Source of the DNA: Arthrobacter globiformis NBRC 12137
GTDB lineage: Bacteria > Actinomycetota > Actinomycetes > Actinomycetales > Micrococcaceae
DNA length: 64,000 nt
Assembly (NCBI RefSeq): GCF_000238915.1
Contig: NZ_BAEG01000032.1
Location: forward strand, 1-64,000
Direction of reading: 5' to 3'
The notes under the pieces are model-generated. The model searched no databases and had not been told where the DNA came from. It saw nothing but the letters and a program-made list of their open reading frames with translations. The translations under genes and the position numbers were made by a program. The first letter of the stretch is position 1. Every line of letters begins with the position of its first letter. Of the stretch, positions 8,586 through 18,211 are shown one piece after another.

Positions 8586-9485
8586 ATGAGCGACCCAGCC
8601 AAGCAGTCTGACCAGCCCGGTGATCCCCGGGGAACGTACCATTCAGGGCCCTTTCCAAGGCAGGAACAGAAGCAGCCGGGCCTGACCGCACCCATGGACC
8701 CGCAACCGGACCACGGCGAGCTGAGCTACGAAGGAAGCGGGGCGCTGGAGGGCAAGGCGGCGCTCATCACGGGCGGCGACTCCGGCATCGGCAAGGCGGT
8801 GGCCATCGCCTTCGCACGCGAGGGGGCCGACGTCGCCATTTCCTACCTTCCCGAAGAGGAGGACGATGCGCAGGACACCGCCGAATGGATCCGCAAGACC
8901 GGCCGGCGGGCACTGCTCCTCGCCGGTGACGGCAGGAACGAGGACTTCAGCACGGCGATAGTCCAGGACGCTGTTGCTGAGTTCGGCCGGCTCGATGTGG
9001 TGGTGCTCAACGCCGCCTACCAGAAGAACCGCGACAGCCTTGAAACGCTGCCCACGGAGGAGTTCGACCGCGTCTTCAAGACCAACCTGTACTCCCTGCT
9101 GTGGACTGCCCGGGCAGCGGTGCCGCACCTGAAAGCCGGTGCCTCGATCATCACCACGGCCTCCATCCAGGCATTCAATCCCTCTCCCGGGCTCATTGAC
9201 TACGCCATGACCAAAGCGGCCCAGGTGGCCTTTACCAAAGCCCTCGCCCAGGAACTGGGACCCAAGGGGATCCGCGTGAACGCCGTGGCGCCCGGGCCCA
9301 TCTGGACACCGCTCATCCCCGCCACCGAATGGCCGAACAAGCTGCCCAAGTTCGGTCAGGACACCCCGCTGCAGCGCGCCGGCCAGCCTGCCGAGCTTGC
9401 CCCCGCCTACGTTCTGCTGGCTTCCGACGCCGGTTCGTACATGTCCGGGGCGGTGGTTCCCGTGACCGGCGGAAAAGGCCTATGA
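8586..9485 (+). CDS. SDR-family oxidoreductase (YghA/general stress type)
   Basis: The product is 299 residues. A roughly 45-residue N-terminal extension with GTYHSGPFPRQEQKQPG is typical of the YghA / glucose-dehydrogenase-like stress SDR group. The Rossmann motif is TGGDSGIGK, the NAG-like motif reads LNAAYQ, and the catalytic YxxxK is YAMTK. The C-terminus ends SGAVVPVTGGKGL. It should be an NAD(P)-dependent alcohol/aldehyde oxidoreductase of unknown substrate. A ribosome site AGGTGGA precedes the ATG. Its neighbours are hypothetical or stress-like genes. Confidence 0.85.
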   Translation: MSDPAKQSDQPGDPRGTYHSGPFPRQEQKQPGLTAPMDPQPDHGELSYEGSGALEGKAALITGGDSGIGKAVAIAFAREGADVAISYLPEEEDDAQDTAEWIRKTGRRALLLAGDGRNEDFSTAIVQDAVAEFGRLDVVVLNAAYQKNRDSLETLPTEEFDRVFKTNLYSLLWTARAAVPHLKAGASIITTASIQAFNPSPGLIDYAMTKAAQVAFTKALAQELGPKGIRVNAVAPGPIWTPLIPATEWPNKLPKFGQDTPLQRAGQPAELAPAYVLLASDAGSYMSGAVVPVTGGKGL

Positions 9486-9545
9486 GTTCTCCCGAATACC
9501 CAACAATTCCCAGCCAAGCAATTCCCCACCAAGCAGGAGGAACAG

Positions 9546-10094
9546 ATGAGCCAGGACAACCAGCACACCGCCCCTGAAGAGGAAGTGGGAGGCTACGGCA
9601 CACCCACCGCGGAACAGGAAGCCGGCGGCCAGCAGTTTGCCCAGCCCCGGGAAGAGGAAGACTTCGACGCCGCGGGCCTGAACCAGAACAGCCCCGAGGG
9701 TGAGACCTTCCAGACCGGCACGCCGAACCTCAGCCACTTCGCCCAGGAGGACCAGGACAGCTCCGGCGAACCTGGCGCAGGACGCTTCGGCGGAACCGAT
9801 GAGCAGCTGCACGCCGAGAACGAAAGCAGCGTGGCGGGCTTTGACCCGGCCCCCGGCGAATCACCGCTGCCGCGCGATCCGGACGCCTCACCCGGGGCGG
9901 GCGCCGAAGACGCGGACACGGCCGTACCCTCTGCGGACGCCGAAATCGACGAAGGCAACGCTGACGAATCCGGCGCCGGGCAGTTCTCCTCGGAACCCGG
10001 GCAGGACGCCTCGGGCATTCCGGACGGCAGCGGGGACGACCTGCCGAAGGAGAAGTCACCCAACGACGACGACGAAACGTTCGACGCCGGGTAA
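9546..10094 (+). CDS. Highly acidic low-complexity hypothetical protein
   Basis: The product is 182 residues, very rich in Glu, Asp, Gly, Ser and Pro, with no hydrophobic segment, so it is predicted to be disordered and cytoplasmic. AGGAGGAAC precedes the ATG at optimal distance. It lies 60 bp after the SDR gene on the same strand and may share its transcript. Short motifs such as GTPNLSHFAQE may be the only ordered part. No function can be assigned. Confidence 0.6.
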   Translation: MSQDNQHTAPEEEVGGYGTPTAEQEAGGQQFAQPREEEDFDAAGLNQNSPEGETFQTGTPNLSHFAQEDQDSSGEPGAGRFGGTDEQLHAENESSVAGFDPAPGESPLPRDPDASPGAGAEDADTAVPSADAEIDEGNADESGAGQFSSEPGQDASGIPDGSGDDLPKEKSPNDDDETFDAG

Positions 10095-10201
10095 GCATTT
10101 TTGCACCGCTTCCGAAACCGGCAAGGCCGCGGCGCCCCGTTCGAACAGGGGCGCCGCGGCCTTGCCGTTTGGGCCGGAGCCACAAAGTGGTGCAGAAATG
10201 C
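10095..10201. repeat. Two-tier palindromic repeat, copy A of GCATTTCTGCACC family
   Basis: The outer arms are GCATTTTTGCACCGCTT (10095-10111) and, reversed, GCATTTCTGCACCACTT (10185-10201), with two mismatches. Inside lies a perfect 20-bp stem (10119-10138 with 10148-10167) with a 9-base loop GTTCGAACA. The 107-bp element exactly fills the gap between two convergent genes, and its right end shares one base with the uracil permease stop codon. Related copies are at 28994-29088 and 29909-30003. It may terminate both genes. Confidence 0.7.
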
Positions 10202-11553
10202 TAGCGCTTTTTGGGCTGCCTCTTTGCTGCGGCGTTGATGGCCGCCTTGGCTGCGGGCGGCAGGCCCTGCTGTTCGGTCTCGGGCTCGGCAGCGGTGCCG
10301 CGCGCCCGCGCGATGGCCTTCATGCCGTGGTAGATCACCAGGGCTGCAGCGGACCCGAGCGCGATGCCCGTGAACTTCAGTTCCCCGACGGTCCAGGTGT
10401 AGTCCGCGATGCCGATGATGAGGGAGACCGCGGCGGTGGTCAGGTTGACCGGGTTCGAAAAGTTGACCTTGTTCTGGACCCAGATCTTCACACCGAGGAC
10501 GCCGATCATGCCGTACAGCATGGTTGCCGCGCCGCCCAGCACGCCCGGCGGAACGGTGGCGATCAGTTCGCCGAACTTCGGTGAGAAGCTCAGCAGGATG
10601 GCGAAGATGCCGGCCACCCAGTAAGCAGCCGTGGAGTAGACCTTGGTGGCTGCCATGACGCCGATGTTTTCCGCATAGGTGGTGGTGCCTGAGCCGCCGC
10701 CGAAGCCGGCGAGCACCGTGGCGGCGCCGTCCGCCATCAGGGCACGGCCGGAGACCCCGTCCAGGTTCTGGCCGGTCATGGCGGACACGGACTTAACATG
10801 GCCGATGTTCTCCGCCACCAGGACCAGGACCACAGGAACGAACAGGCCCACCACGCCGAGGTGGAACTCCGGGGTCTGGAAGTGGGGGAGGCCCACCCAC
10901 GGGGCGGCGTCCATCTTGGAGTAGTCCACCTCGCCCCGGAGCATGGCCACAAGGTAGCCCACCACCACACCCACCAGGATGCTGAGGCGGCCAAAGATCC
11001 CGCGGAACAGGACGCTCACCACGATGATGGTCACCAGCGTGATCAGTGCTGTCACGGGGGCGGCGTCGAAGTTGTTCTTCGCGGCCGGAGCCAGGTTGAG
11101 CCCGATCAGGGCCACGATGGCGCCGGTGACAATCGGCGGCATCAGCCGGTTGATCCAGCCGGCGCCGAACTTCTGCACGATCGCGCCGATCACGGCGAGG
11201 CCGGCTCCGGCCATCACCACGCCGCCCAGCGCGCCGGGCACGCCGAACTGCTGCTGGGACGCCGTGATGGGGGCGATGAACGCAAAGCTTGACCCGAGGT
11301 AGCTGGGAACCCGGCCCTGGGTGATCACGAGGAACAGGAGCGTGCCGATGCCGGAGAAAAGGAGGGTGGTGGCCGGCGGCATGCCGGTGATGATCGGCAC
11401 CAGGAAGGTGGCGCCGAACATGGCCACGACGTGCTGCATTCCCACGCCGATGGTCAGCGGCCACGTGAGCCGTTCGCCGGGAGCCACAACTTCGCCCGGA
11501 CGCACTGCCTTGCCGTTGCCGTGCAGCTTCCATTTGGTTCCGAGCATGCTCAT
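10201..11553 (-). CDS. uraA: Uracil/xanthine permease, NCS2 family
   Basis: The product is 450 residues. The ATG at 11553 is chosen because AAAGG lies eight bases upstream; the frame continues further upstream but without a ribosome site. About 12-14 hydrophobic segments are present, starting with TWPLTIGVGMQHVVAMFGATFLVPIITG. The NCS2 signature region appears as QNLDGVSGRALMADG followed by FGGGSGTTTYAENIG. It should import uracil (possibly xanthine) with protons. The divergent neighbour resembles RutE, a pyrimidine-degradation enzyme, which favours uracil. The C-terminus is basic (AAKRQPKKR). Confidence 0.88.
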   Translation of the reverse strand: MSMLGTKWKLHGNGKAVRPGEVVAPGERLTWPLTIGVGMQHVVAMFGATFLVPIITGMPPATTLLFSGIGTLLFLVITQGRVPSYLGSSFAFIAPITASQQQFGVPGALGGVVMAGAGLAVIGAIVQKFGAGWINRLMPPIVTGAIVALIGLNLAPAAKNNFDAAPVTALITLVTIIVVSVLFRGIFGRLSILVGVVVGYLVAMLRGEVDYSKMDAAPWVGLPHFQTPEFHLGVVGLFVPVVLVLVAENIGHVKSVSAMTGQNLDGVSGRALMADGAATVLAGFGGGSGTTTYAENIGVMAATKVYSTAAYWVAGIFAILLSFSPKFGELIATVPPGVLGGAATMLYGMIGVLGVKIWVQNKVNFSNPVNLTTAAVSLIIGIADYTWTVGELKFTGIALGSAAALVIYHGMKAIARARGTAAEPETEQQGLPPAAKAAINAAAKRQPKKR

Positions 11554-11829
11554 TGGCGGGGCCTTTCGGAGAGGGAGTTTGCCCGCTCGCCGGGCTGGAT
11601 CTTCAGGAGCAAGAATACCCCGCCGGACGCGGGCACGAGAGGGAATCCTGCCAGCAGTGTGTCCAGCAAGCAGGCGCCTGGGCGTGTCAAACGTCACGCC
11701 GCCCATTTGGCCGTTCCGGGAAGAGCCTGCCGCTGCATCCGGTTGAACCCGGGGAAAGCAACTGAACCACCGCAAGCAACAGGACTGCCCGACGCCCGCT
11801 GGGATGTCGGCCTAGTGAAAGGGGCGCGA

Positions 11830-12435
11830 ATGACCATCGCCCACGAAGAAGCAGTAATCGATTCCGCCGCCGTGGATGCCATCTTTGCCGAGGCCCGCAC
11901 CGCCAACGCGTTTACCGGTGAAGTCAGCGAGCAGCAGGCCCGCGCCATCTACGAACTGACCAAGTTCGGCCCCACGGCCTTCAACTCCCAGCCCCTGCGC
12001 GTCACCTATGTGCGCTCGGAGGAGGCCCGCGGCAAGCTCGTGGCCGCCCTGTCCTCGGGCAACCGGGCCAAGACGGCCTCCGCACCCCTGGTGGCGATCC
12101 TCAGCTACGACACCGCCTGGCAGGAGCAGTGGGACAACTTCCTCCCCGGCTACAACGCCCCCAAAGCCATGTACGACGCATCCCCGGACCTGGCCACCTC
12201 CACGGGCAACAACAACGCCCACCTGCAGGCCGGCTACTTCATCCTGGCCGTCCGCTCGCTCGGTTTCGCCGCCGGCCCGATGACCGGTGCGGACTTCGCT
12301 GCCATCGACGCTGAGTTCTTCCCGGCAGGCGACCAGAAGAGCTTCCTGGTGGTGAACATCGGCCAGCCGGGTCCCGAGGCCTGGGGTGACGCCAAGCCCA
12401 AGTTCGCCTACGAGGACGTCGTCCGCACGGTCTGA
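11830..12435 (+). CDS. rutE: Malonic semialdehyde reductase-like nitroreductase (RutE/HadB)
   Basis: This 201-residue flavoprotein begins at the ATG at 11830 behind AAAGGGG; the longer upstream frame is non-native. It matches the RutE/HadB subgroup of the nitroreductase fold: ELTKFGPTAFNSQPLRVTYVRS, KTASAPLVAILSYD, and GNNNAHLQAGYFILAVRSLGFAAGPM. RutE reduces malonic semialdehyde to 3-hydroxypropionate in the Rut uracil-degradation pathway. The other rut genes are not in the window, so the pathway role is inferred from family and from the divergent permease. The 276-bp gap to uraA shows no clear operator. Confidence 0.8.
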   Translation: MTIAHEEAVIDSAAVDAIFAEARTANAFTGEVSEQQARAIYELTKFGPTAFNSQPLRVTYVRSEEARGKLVAALSSGNRAKTASAPLVAILSYDTAWQEQWDNFLPGYNAPKAMYDASPDLATSTGNNNAHLQAGYFILAVRSLGFAAGPMTGADFAAIDAEFFPAGDQKSFLVVNIGQPGPEAWGDAKPKFAYEDVVRTV

Positions 12436-12474
12436 GCGTTTCGCGTACTGCGCCACTGACTGGCCCCGGACACG

Positions 12475-12528
12475 GAATGCCTCCGGCAATATGGGGGACA
12501 TTCCGGAGGCATTCGGGACAGTATTTTT
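12475..12528 (+). terminator. Rho-independent terminator after rutE-like gene
   Basis: A perfect 12-bp stem, GAATGCCTCCGG (12475-12486) with CCGGAGGCATTC (12503-12514), has a 16-base loop and is followed by a T5 run at 12524-12528. Confidence 0.65.
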
Positions 12529-12636
12529 GCAGTTAAGAACTGCAAGGCATGCTCCGGGCCAATTCCAATGTTAGTCCTGTTTGGACTTCTTGGGCCGGTC
12601 CGTTCTGCCCCAACTATGCGCCTGCGGCCGCAGCAG

Positions 12637-12671
12637 AAAAGCGCCGGATGGCCAAAGCCATCCGGCGCTTT
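12637..12671 (-). terminator. Rho-independent terminator after pgm
   Basis: A perfect 15-bp stem (12638-12652 with 12657-12671, AAAGCGCCGGATGGC and its complement) has a 4-base loop. On the minus strand it runs directly into TTTT. It is 29 bp beyond the pgm stop codon. Confidence 0.8.
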
Positions 12672-12699
12672 CCGGTTCCTTGCAGTTCCGGCTGGAGCC

Positions 12700-14361
<1,662 letters not shown>

Positions 14362-14765
14362 GGCACCAGCATGCCAGACGACGGCGGAGGGCAACACGGA
14401 GTGTCCGGAATCCGGCCCCTGTGACGCGGAATGTCATCAATTTTCCGGGCTACTTGCATTTATCCGGGATAAGAAACTGAGTAGTGCCGAAAAAGTACTT
14501 ATATACCCACCCCTGAGGGGGCTGTTACGTTCAAACGGCAGGAATCAGTCCGGTATGAAGTACGACGCCGGGCGTCCGGACCAGCGGAAACGTCCAGGAA
14601 GCCTGTGGCTGAATTCCAGCCGTGCCCACGGGGGCGGATAATTCGGCCGGTTTCGGACGGCAATTTGGCCGGCTTTTCGGGCAGGGCCATTTACGGCCGG
14701 GTGATTTGGTTCGGTTGAATTGGGCCGGTCATTTGGACGACGCGCGAGTAATGCAGAGGTGAACA
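14362..14765. other. 404-bp intergenic region between pgm and NERD gene
   Basis: There is no gene here. The region is AT-richer than its surroundings, especially AAAAAGTACTTATATACCC near 14491-14510. Closer to the NERD gene is a series of ATTNGGCCGG-like motifs (separate entry). No RNA gene or terminator was recognised. Confidence 0.5.
14645..14728 (+). promoter_or_regulatory. Four spaced GGCCGG motifs upstream of NERD gene
   Basis: GGCCGG occurs at 14645, 14667, 14695 and 14723, mostly preceded by ATT- or TTT-rich bases (ATTCGGCCGG, ATTTGGCCGG, TTACGGCCGG, TTGGGCCGG). The spacings are 22, 28 and 28 bases. Its position just before a start codon suggests an operator array, but chance in GC-rich DNA is possible. 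Confidence 0.25.
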
Positions 14766-15674
14766 ATGGGGTCTGGAGATGCAGCATTCGAACGGACGAG
14801 GCTCGCCTCTGAACGGATTGCTGCTGGCTCCGTCAGCGCGGAGCAAAGCAGCCATCTCGTGGCCGAAAGGCTAGCCCAACTGGGGCCTTACGGCTGGTTC
14901 CTCCTGCACGATGTGCATTGGCCCGGCCGCCCGCTGGCCCGGCTGGAGCATGTCCTGGTGGGACCCGGCGGGGTGGTGGTGGTCAGTGCCAAGAACTGGT
15001 CCGGCCATGTCGACGTCGTTGAGGGAACCCTGCGGCAGAACGGTCATGACCGGTTCCCGGCAGTGGAGACGGCGCTGGCGCAGGCAGCCGCGGTGGCTGC
15101 TGTCCTGCCGGCGCCGCGGCGGAGGCTGGTCCGCTCGCTGATCTGCCTGACGGCCCAGCCCGAATTGCAGGGCACCACCGGATCGGGCATCGAGGTGCGG
15201 GGGATGGATTGCATCGCGGCCGCCGTGACCGACCTGCCCGACGTGCTGGATGCCCCTTCGGTGCTGTTGCTCTACGCGCAGCTTGGGCAGCTCCTCACCC
15301 GTCCGCAGGTGCCGGAGGCCGGCACCGTCGGGAACCAGCACAGCCCCGATACACGACGCGCGGACACCCCCCGGCCGGAAACGTCCCCGGCTGCGCTCCG
15401 GCGCCCGGTCCACGGTACACCGTGCACAGCCGTCCCCTTCCACCGAACTACCTTTACGGCCGGGACCAACGTCCGGGCCCCGTGCTGCGCGTCGTGGGAA
15501 GGTCGCTCATCGCGGGCCTCGTCTTCGCGGCGTTGTTGGCGCCGCCCCTGTGGCTGTTGTGGGAGCTGCTCCCCAAGTGAGCCGGCTTCCCGAGCCATTG
15601 CGGTGCACGATCCGTTGCGGTGCACGATCCGTTGCCGTGGCGGCGGCGGTAATGTTCTGTTGAGGACCATATGA
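14766..15674 (+). CDS. NERD-domain protein, C-terminus probably frameshifted
   Basis: The N-terminal 180 residues form a NERD (nuclease-related) domain: GPYGWFLLHDVHWPGRPLARLEHVLVGPGGVVVVSAKNWSG contains the conserved D/H and K of this fold, written here in two parts of the same stretch (GWFLLHDVHWPG, then SAKNWSG). After about residue 185 the frame becomes Arg/Cys/Ser-rich and unlike protein. A different plus frame ending at 15580 encodes a plausible end: LRVVGRSLIAGLVF, a hydrophobic helix, then LLWELLPK. One lost base between about 15300 and 15480 (for example in the C6 run at 15367-15372) would join them. As read, the frame runs to 15674. Confidence 0.65.
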   Translation: MGSGDAAFERTRLASERIAAGSVSAEQSSHLVAERLAQLGPYGWFLLHDVHWPGRPLARLEHVLVGPGGVVVVSAKNWSGHVDVVEGTLRQNGHDRFPAVETALAQAAAVAAVLPAPRRRLVRSLICLTAQPELQGTTGSGIEVRGMDCIAAAVTDLPDVLDAPSVLLLYAQLGQLLTRPQVPEAGTVGNQHSPDTRRADTPRPETSPAALRRPVHGTPCTAVPFHRTTFTAGTNVRAPCCASWEGRSSRASSSRRCWRRPCGCCGSCSPSEPASRAIAVHDPLRCTIRCRGGGGNVLLRTI

Positions 15675-15684
15675 GGGGATTTCC

Positions 15685-16251
15685 ATGACAGAGCAGCGTC
15701 CCGGATCCGGCGACGAGCCGACACCGGACACCCACCACCAGTCGTCGTACGGCAAACAGGGCCCGGACATCCCGGCCCCGCCACTGTACGATCCGCCGCA
15801 ATACACCCCGACGCAGTACACCCCGGGCCAGCAGTATGGCGGGCAGTACGGCGACGCCAGCCAGCAGTACGGCCAGCCGGCCAGTCCCTACGGCCAGCCG
15901 GCCAGCCCCTATGGCCAGCAGTACGGCTACCAGTACGGCCAGCAATACAATCAGGCCTATGCCAGCCCGTACGGCCAGCCCTCCTACTACGGCGCAGCAC
16001 CCCAGCCGAAGAGCCTGAGCATTGCCAGCCTTTGCTGCGGCATTGCCGTCTACCTGGGCTTCGGATTCTTCATCCTGCCGCAGCTGGCCGCGGTGATCCT
16101 GGGCCATCTGGCGCTGCGGCGTGAACCGTCAGGCCGCGGCTTCGCCATCGCCGGCCTGGTGATGGGGTACCTTGGCCTGGTCCTGACCGTCCTCGCGATC
16201 GTGGGACTCACCATCCTGGCGAGCGTTGCCAGCACGTCCAGCACCATCTGA
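15685..16251 (+). CDS. DUF4190 membrane protein with QYG-rich N-terminus
   Basis: The product is 188 residues. The first 110 are Gln/Tyr/Gly/Pro-rich with tandem units such as GQPASPY (twice) and QYGQ, and are probably disordered and cytoplasmic. The C-terminal part has two hydrophobic segments around the DUF4190 signature (ILGHLALRREPSGRGFAIAG). The family is widespread in actinobacteria and of unknown role. The start at 15710 region is not needed: the ATG at 15685 follows GGGGATTTCC. It ends 17 bp from the opposing amidase gene. Confidence 0.8.
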   Translation: MTEQRPGSGDEPTPDTHHQSSYGKQGPDIPAPPLYDPPQYTPTQYTPGQQYGGQYGDASQQYGQPASPYGQPASPYGQQYGYQYGQQYNQAYASPYGQPSYYGAAPQPKSLSIASLCCGIAVYLGFGFFILPQLAAVILGHLALRREPSGRGFAIAGLVMGYLGLVLTVLAIVGLTILASVASTSSTI

Positions 16252-16267
16252 GCGGCCGGTCCCCAAC

Positions 16268-17716
16268 CTAGAACCCCAGCTGGGCTGCCACCTGCAGGAG
16301 CAGTGCTTCTGAGCCGGGCCGCCCAATCAGCTGGATGCCCATCGGCAGCCCCGCCCCAGGGCTGCCGCCGGTCCAGTGCACGGGAATGCTGATGGCCGGC
16401 AGGCCGCACACATTGACCATGGACGACCATGGTGCGAACTCGCACTGCCTCCGGTAATCGCCGTCGGCGTCGCCTGCCCATTCCGGGGACGGCCACCTGC
16501 CGTCCCCGTGCCCCGACCCGGTGAACCAGCCCACCGGACGCGGCGTCTGGGCCAGCGCCGGCGTCAGGACCAGGTCCCAGGCCGAATACTGTGCCAGCGT
16601 GTCGCGCTCAAATTGCCGCAGGAACGCGAGGCATTCATTGAGTTTGGCGGCGCTCCGCTGCTGCGCCCGCCGCCGGAAGGTGCGCGTCAGCGGCGTCAGC
16701 AGGGCCTCGCGGTGCGGCGCGATCCGGGCCGCGCCCACGCCTGCTGTCCAGGCGGTGGTGAAGGCGTCGGGGTATCGGTTGTCGTACCGGATCTCCGCCT
16801 CGGCGACGTGGTGCCCCGCCCCGGTGAGCAGCCGGACGCCGGCGTCCAGCGCGTCCAGGGCCTCCGGATCCGGGGTGAACGGGAAGATCCCGCCCCACGG
16901 GCTGTCCAGGCTGACACCGATCCGCAGCGAGGCAGGCGCGCGGCTGACGGCTTCCAGGTAGCCCGCTCCGTCTGGCGTTCCGGGGCCGGTGTGGGCCAAG
17001 ACATCGAGCAGCAGCGCGGCGTCGGCCGCGGAGCGCGCCAGCGGTCCGGCCACCACCAGGCCGGCCGGATCCCCGCTGCTTTCACCCGCCGGGACCACGC
17101 CCCTGCCGGGCTTCAGGCCCAGCAGGCCGCACGCTGCCGCCGGTATCCGGATCGACCCGCCGCCGTCGGTCCCGGGCGCGAACGGCACCAGCCCTGCCGC
17201 CACGGCAGCGGCGCTGCCGCCGGAGGAACCGCCCGAACTCCTGCTCAGGGCGTACGGATTACGCGACGGCGGTGCGATGCGGTTTTCGCTGTAGGCCGTC
17301 AGCCCGAATTCGGGTACCTGCGTCTTGCCGAGGGAGATGGCACCAGCGCCCCTGACGGCTGCCGCGAGGGCGCCGTCGGCCGGTGCGGGCCGCCGGTCCA
17401 GTGCTGCGCTGCCGTGGGTGGTTACCACGCCGGCAACATCGGTGAGGTCCTTGAATGCCACTGGCATCCCGTGCAGCGGCGGCAGCGGCTGGTCCGGACG
17501 ACGCCGGGCGAACAGGGCGTCTGCTGCGGCGGCCTCGGCCATCGCCCTCGGCCCGGTGACGGTGATAAAGGCACCCAGCCGCGGGTTCGATTCCTCGATC
17601 CGCGCGAGGAAATGCGCCGTGACTTCGCGGGCTGAGACCTCCCCGGAACGCAGCGCTGCCCTCAGCTGCACGGCCGGCAGGCGGTGGATGTCGGCCAGGC
17701 GGGGTGGGGCGGACAC
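16268..17716 (-). CDS. Amidase signature family amidohydrolase
   Basis: The product is 482 residues. The GTG at 17716 is chosen because AAAGGAG lies four bases upstream. The Lys-Ser-Ser catalytic triad is visible: FKDL (Lys), SSGGSSGGSAAAVAAG (cis-Ser) and the nearby DGGGSIRIPAA strand (nucleophile Ser). It hydrolyses amide bonds; the substrate is unknown and the GatA role is unlikely because no gatB or gatC is adjacent. It is divergent from a rhodanese gene with a 121-bp spacer. Confidence 0.88.
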   Translation of the reverse strand: MSAPPRLADIHRLPAVQLRAALRSGEVSAREVTAHFLARIEESNPRLGAFITVTGPRAMAEAAAADALFARRRPDQPLPPLHGMPVAFKDLTDVAGVVTTHGSAALDRRPAPADGALAAAVRGAGAISLGKTQVPEFGLTAYSENRIAPPSRNPYALSRSSGGSSGGSAAAVAAGLVPFAPGTDGGGSIRIPAAACGLLGLKPGRGVVPAGESSGDPAGLVVAGPLARSAADAALLLDVLAHTGPGTPDGAGYLEAVSRAPASLRIGVSLDSPWGGIFPFTPDPEALDALDAGVRLLTGAGHHVAEAEIRYDNRYPDAFTTAWTAGVGAARIAPHREALLTPLTRTFRRRAQQRSAAKLNECLAFLRQFERDTLAQYSAWDLVLTPALAQTPRPVGWFTGSGHGDGRWPSPEWAGDADGDYRRQCEFAPWSSMVNVCGLPAISIPVHWTGGSPGAGLPMGIQLIGRPGSEALLLQVAAQLGF

Positions 17717-17837
17717 TGTGCTCCTTTGCGGCGGCTCGCGGGCTTCGGACCAGCGTAACCTGTGCCGGCCGAAGGGTGCGGGGGCTGCGCTGGCGATACG
17801 CTGGAACTGAGAGCTTGAGGCCAAGGAGAGGACTCCC

Positions 17838-18164
17838 ATGAGCGACTTCGATACCGTCACCGTTAAGGACGTCCCCGCGGACGCCACCATCCTGGACGTG
17901 CGGGAGGACTACGAATGGGCGGCAGGTCACGCCGAAGGTGCCCTGCACATCCCCATGGACCAGTTGCCTGGCCGCCTGGATGATCTGGACCCGGACGAGG
18001 ACCTGTACGTCATCTGCCGGACCGGCGGGCGTTCCTTCCGGGCAGCCCAGTGGCTGGTGGGCCAAGGCTACTCCGCAGTGAACGTAGCCGGCGGCATGGA
18101 CCAGTGGCTCGAGTCCGGCAAACCGCTGGTGTCCGACAACGGCCTCAAGCCCGTGGTCCTGTAG
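17838..18164 (+). CDS. Rhodanese-like sulfurtransferase
   Basis: This is a single-domain protein of 108 residues. The active-site loop CRTGGRS carries Cys60, followed by the typical GYSAVNVAGGM segment. It should carry persulfide sulfur, with the acceptor unknown. AAGGAGAGG precedes the ATG. It is 47 bp upstream of pheA on the same strand and may be co-transcribed. Confidence 0.88.
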   Translation: MSDFDTVTVKDVPADATILDVREDYEWAAGHAEGALHIPMDQLPGRLDDLDPDEDLYVICRTGGRSFRAAQWLVGQGYSAVNVAGGMDQWLESGKPLVSDNGLKPVVL

Positions 18165-18211
18165 CAGCAGCAACTCCTGCCTGCCCTTCCCATACACGCA
18201 AAGGAATATCC

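Noticed and set aside
11431..11829. N-terminal extension of the RutE-like protein
   Set aside because: Low-quality sequence overlapping the uraA 5' end; the ATG at 11830 has a ribosome site and matches family length.
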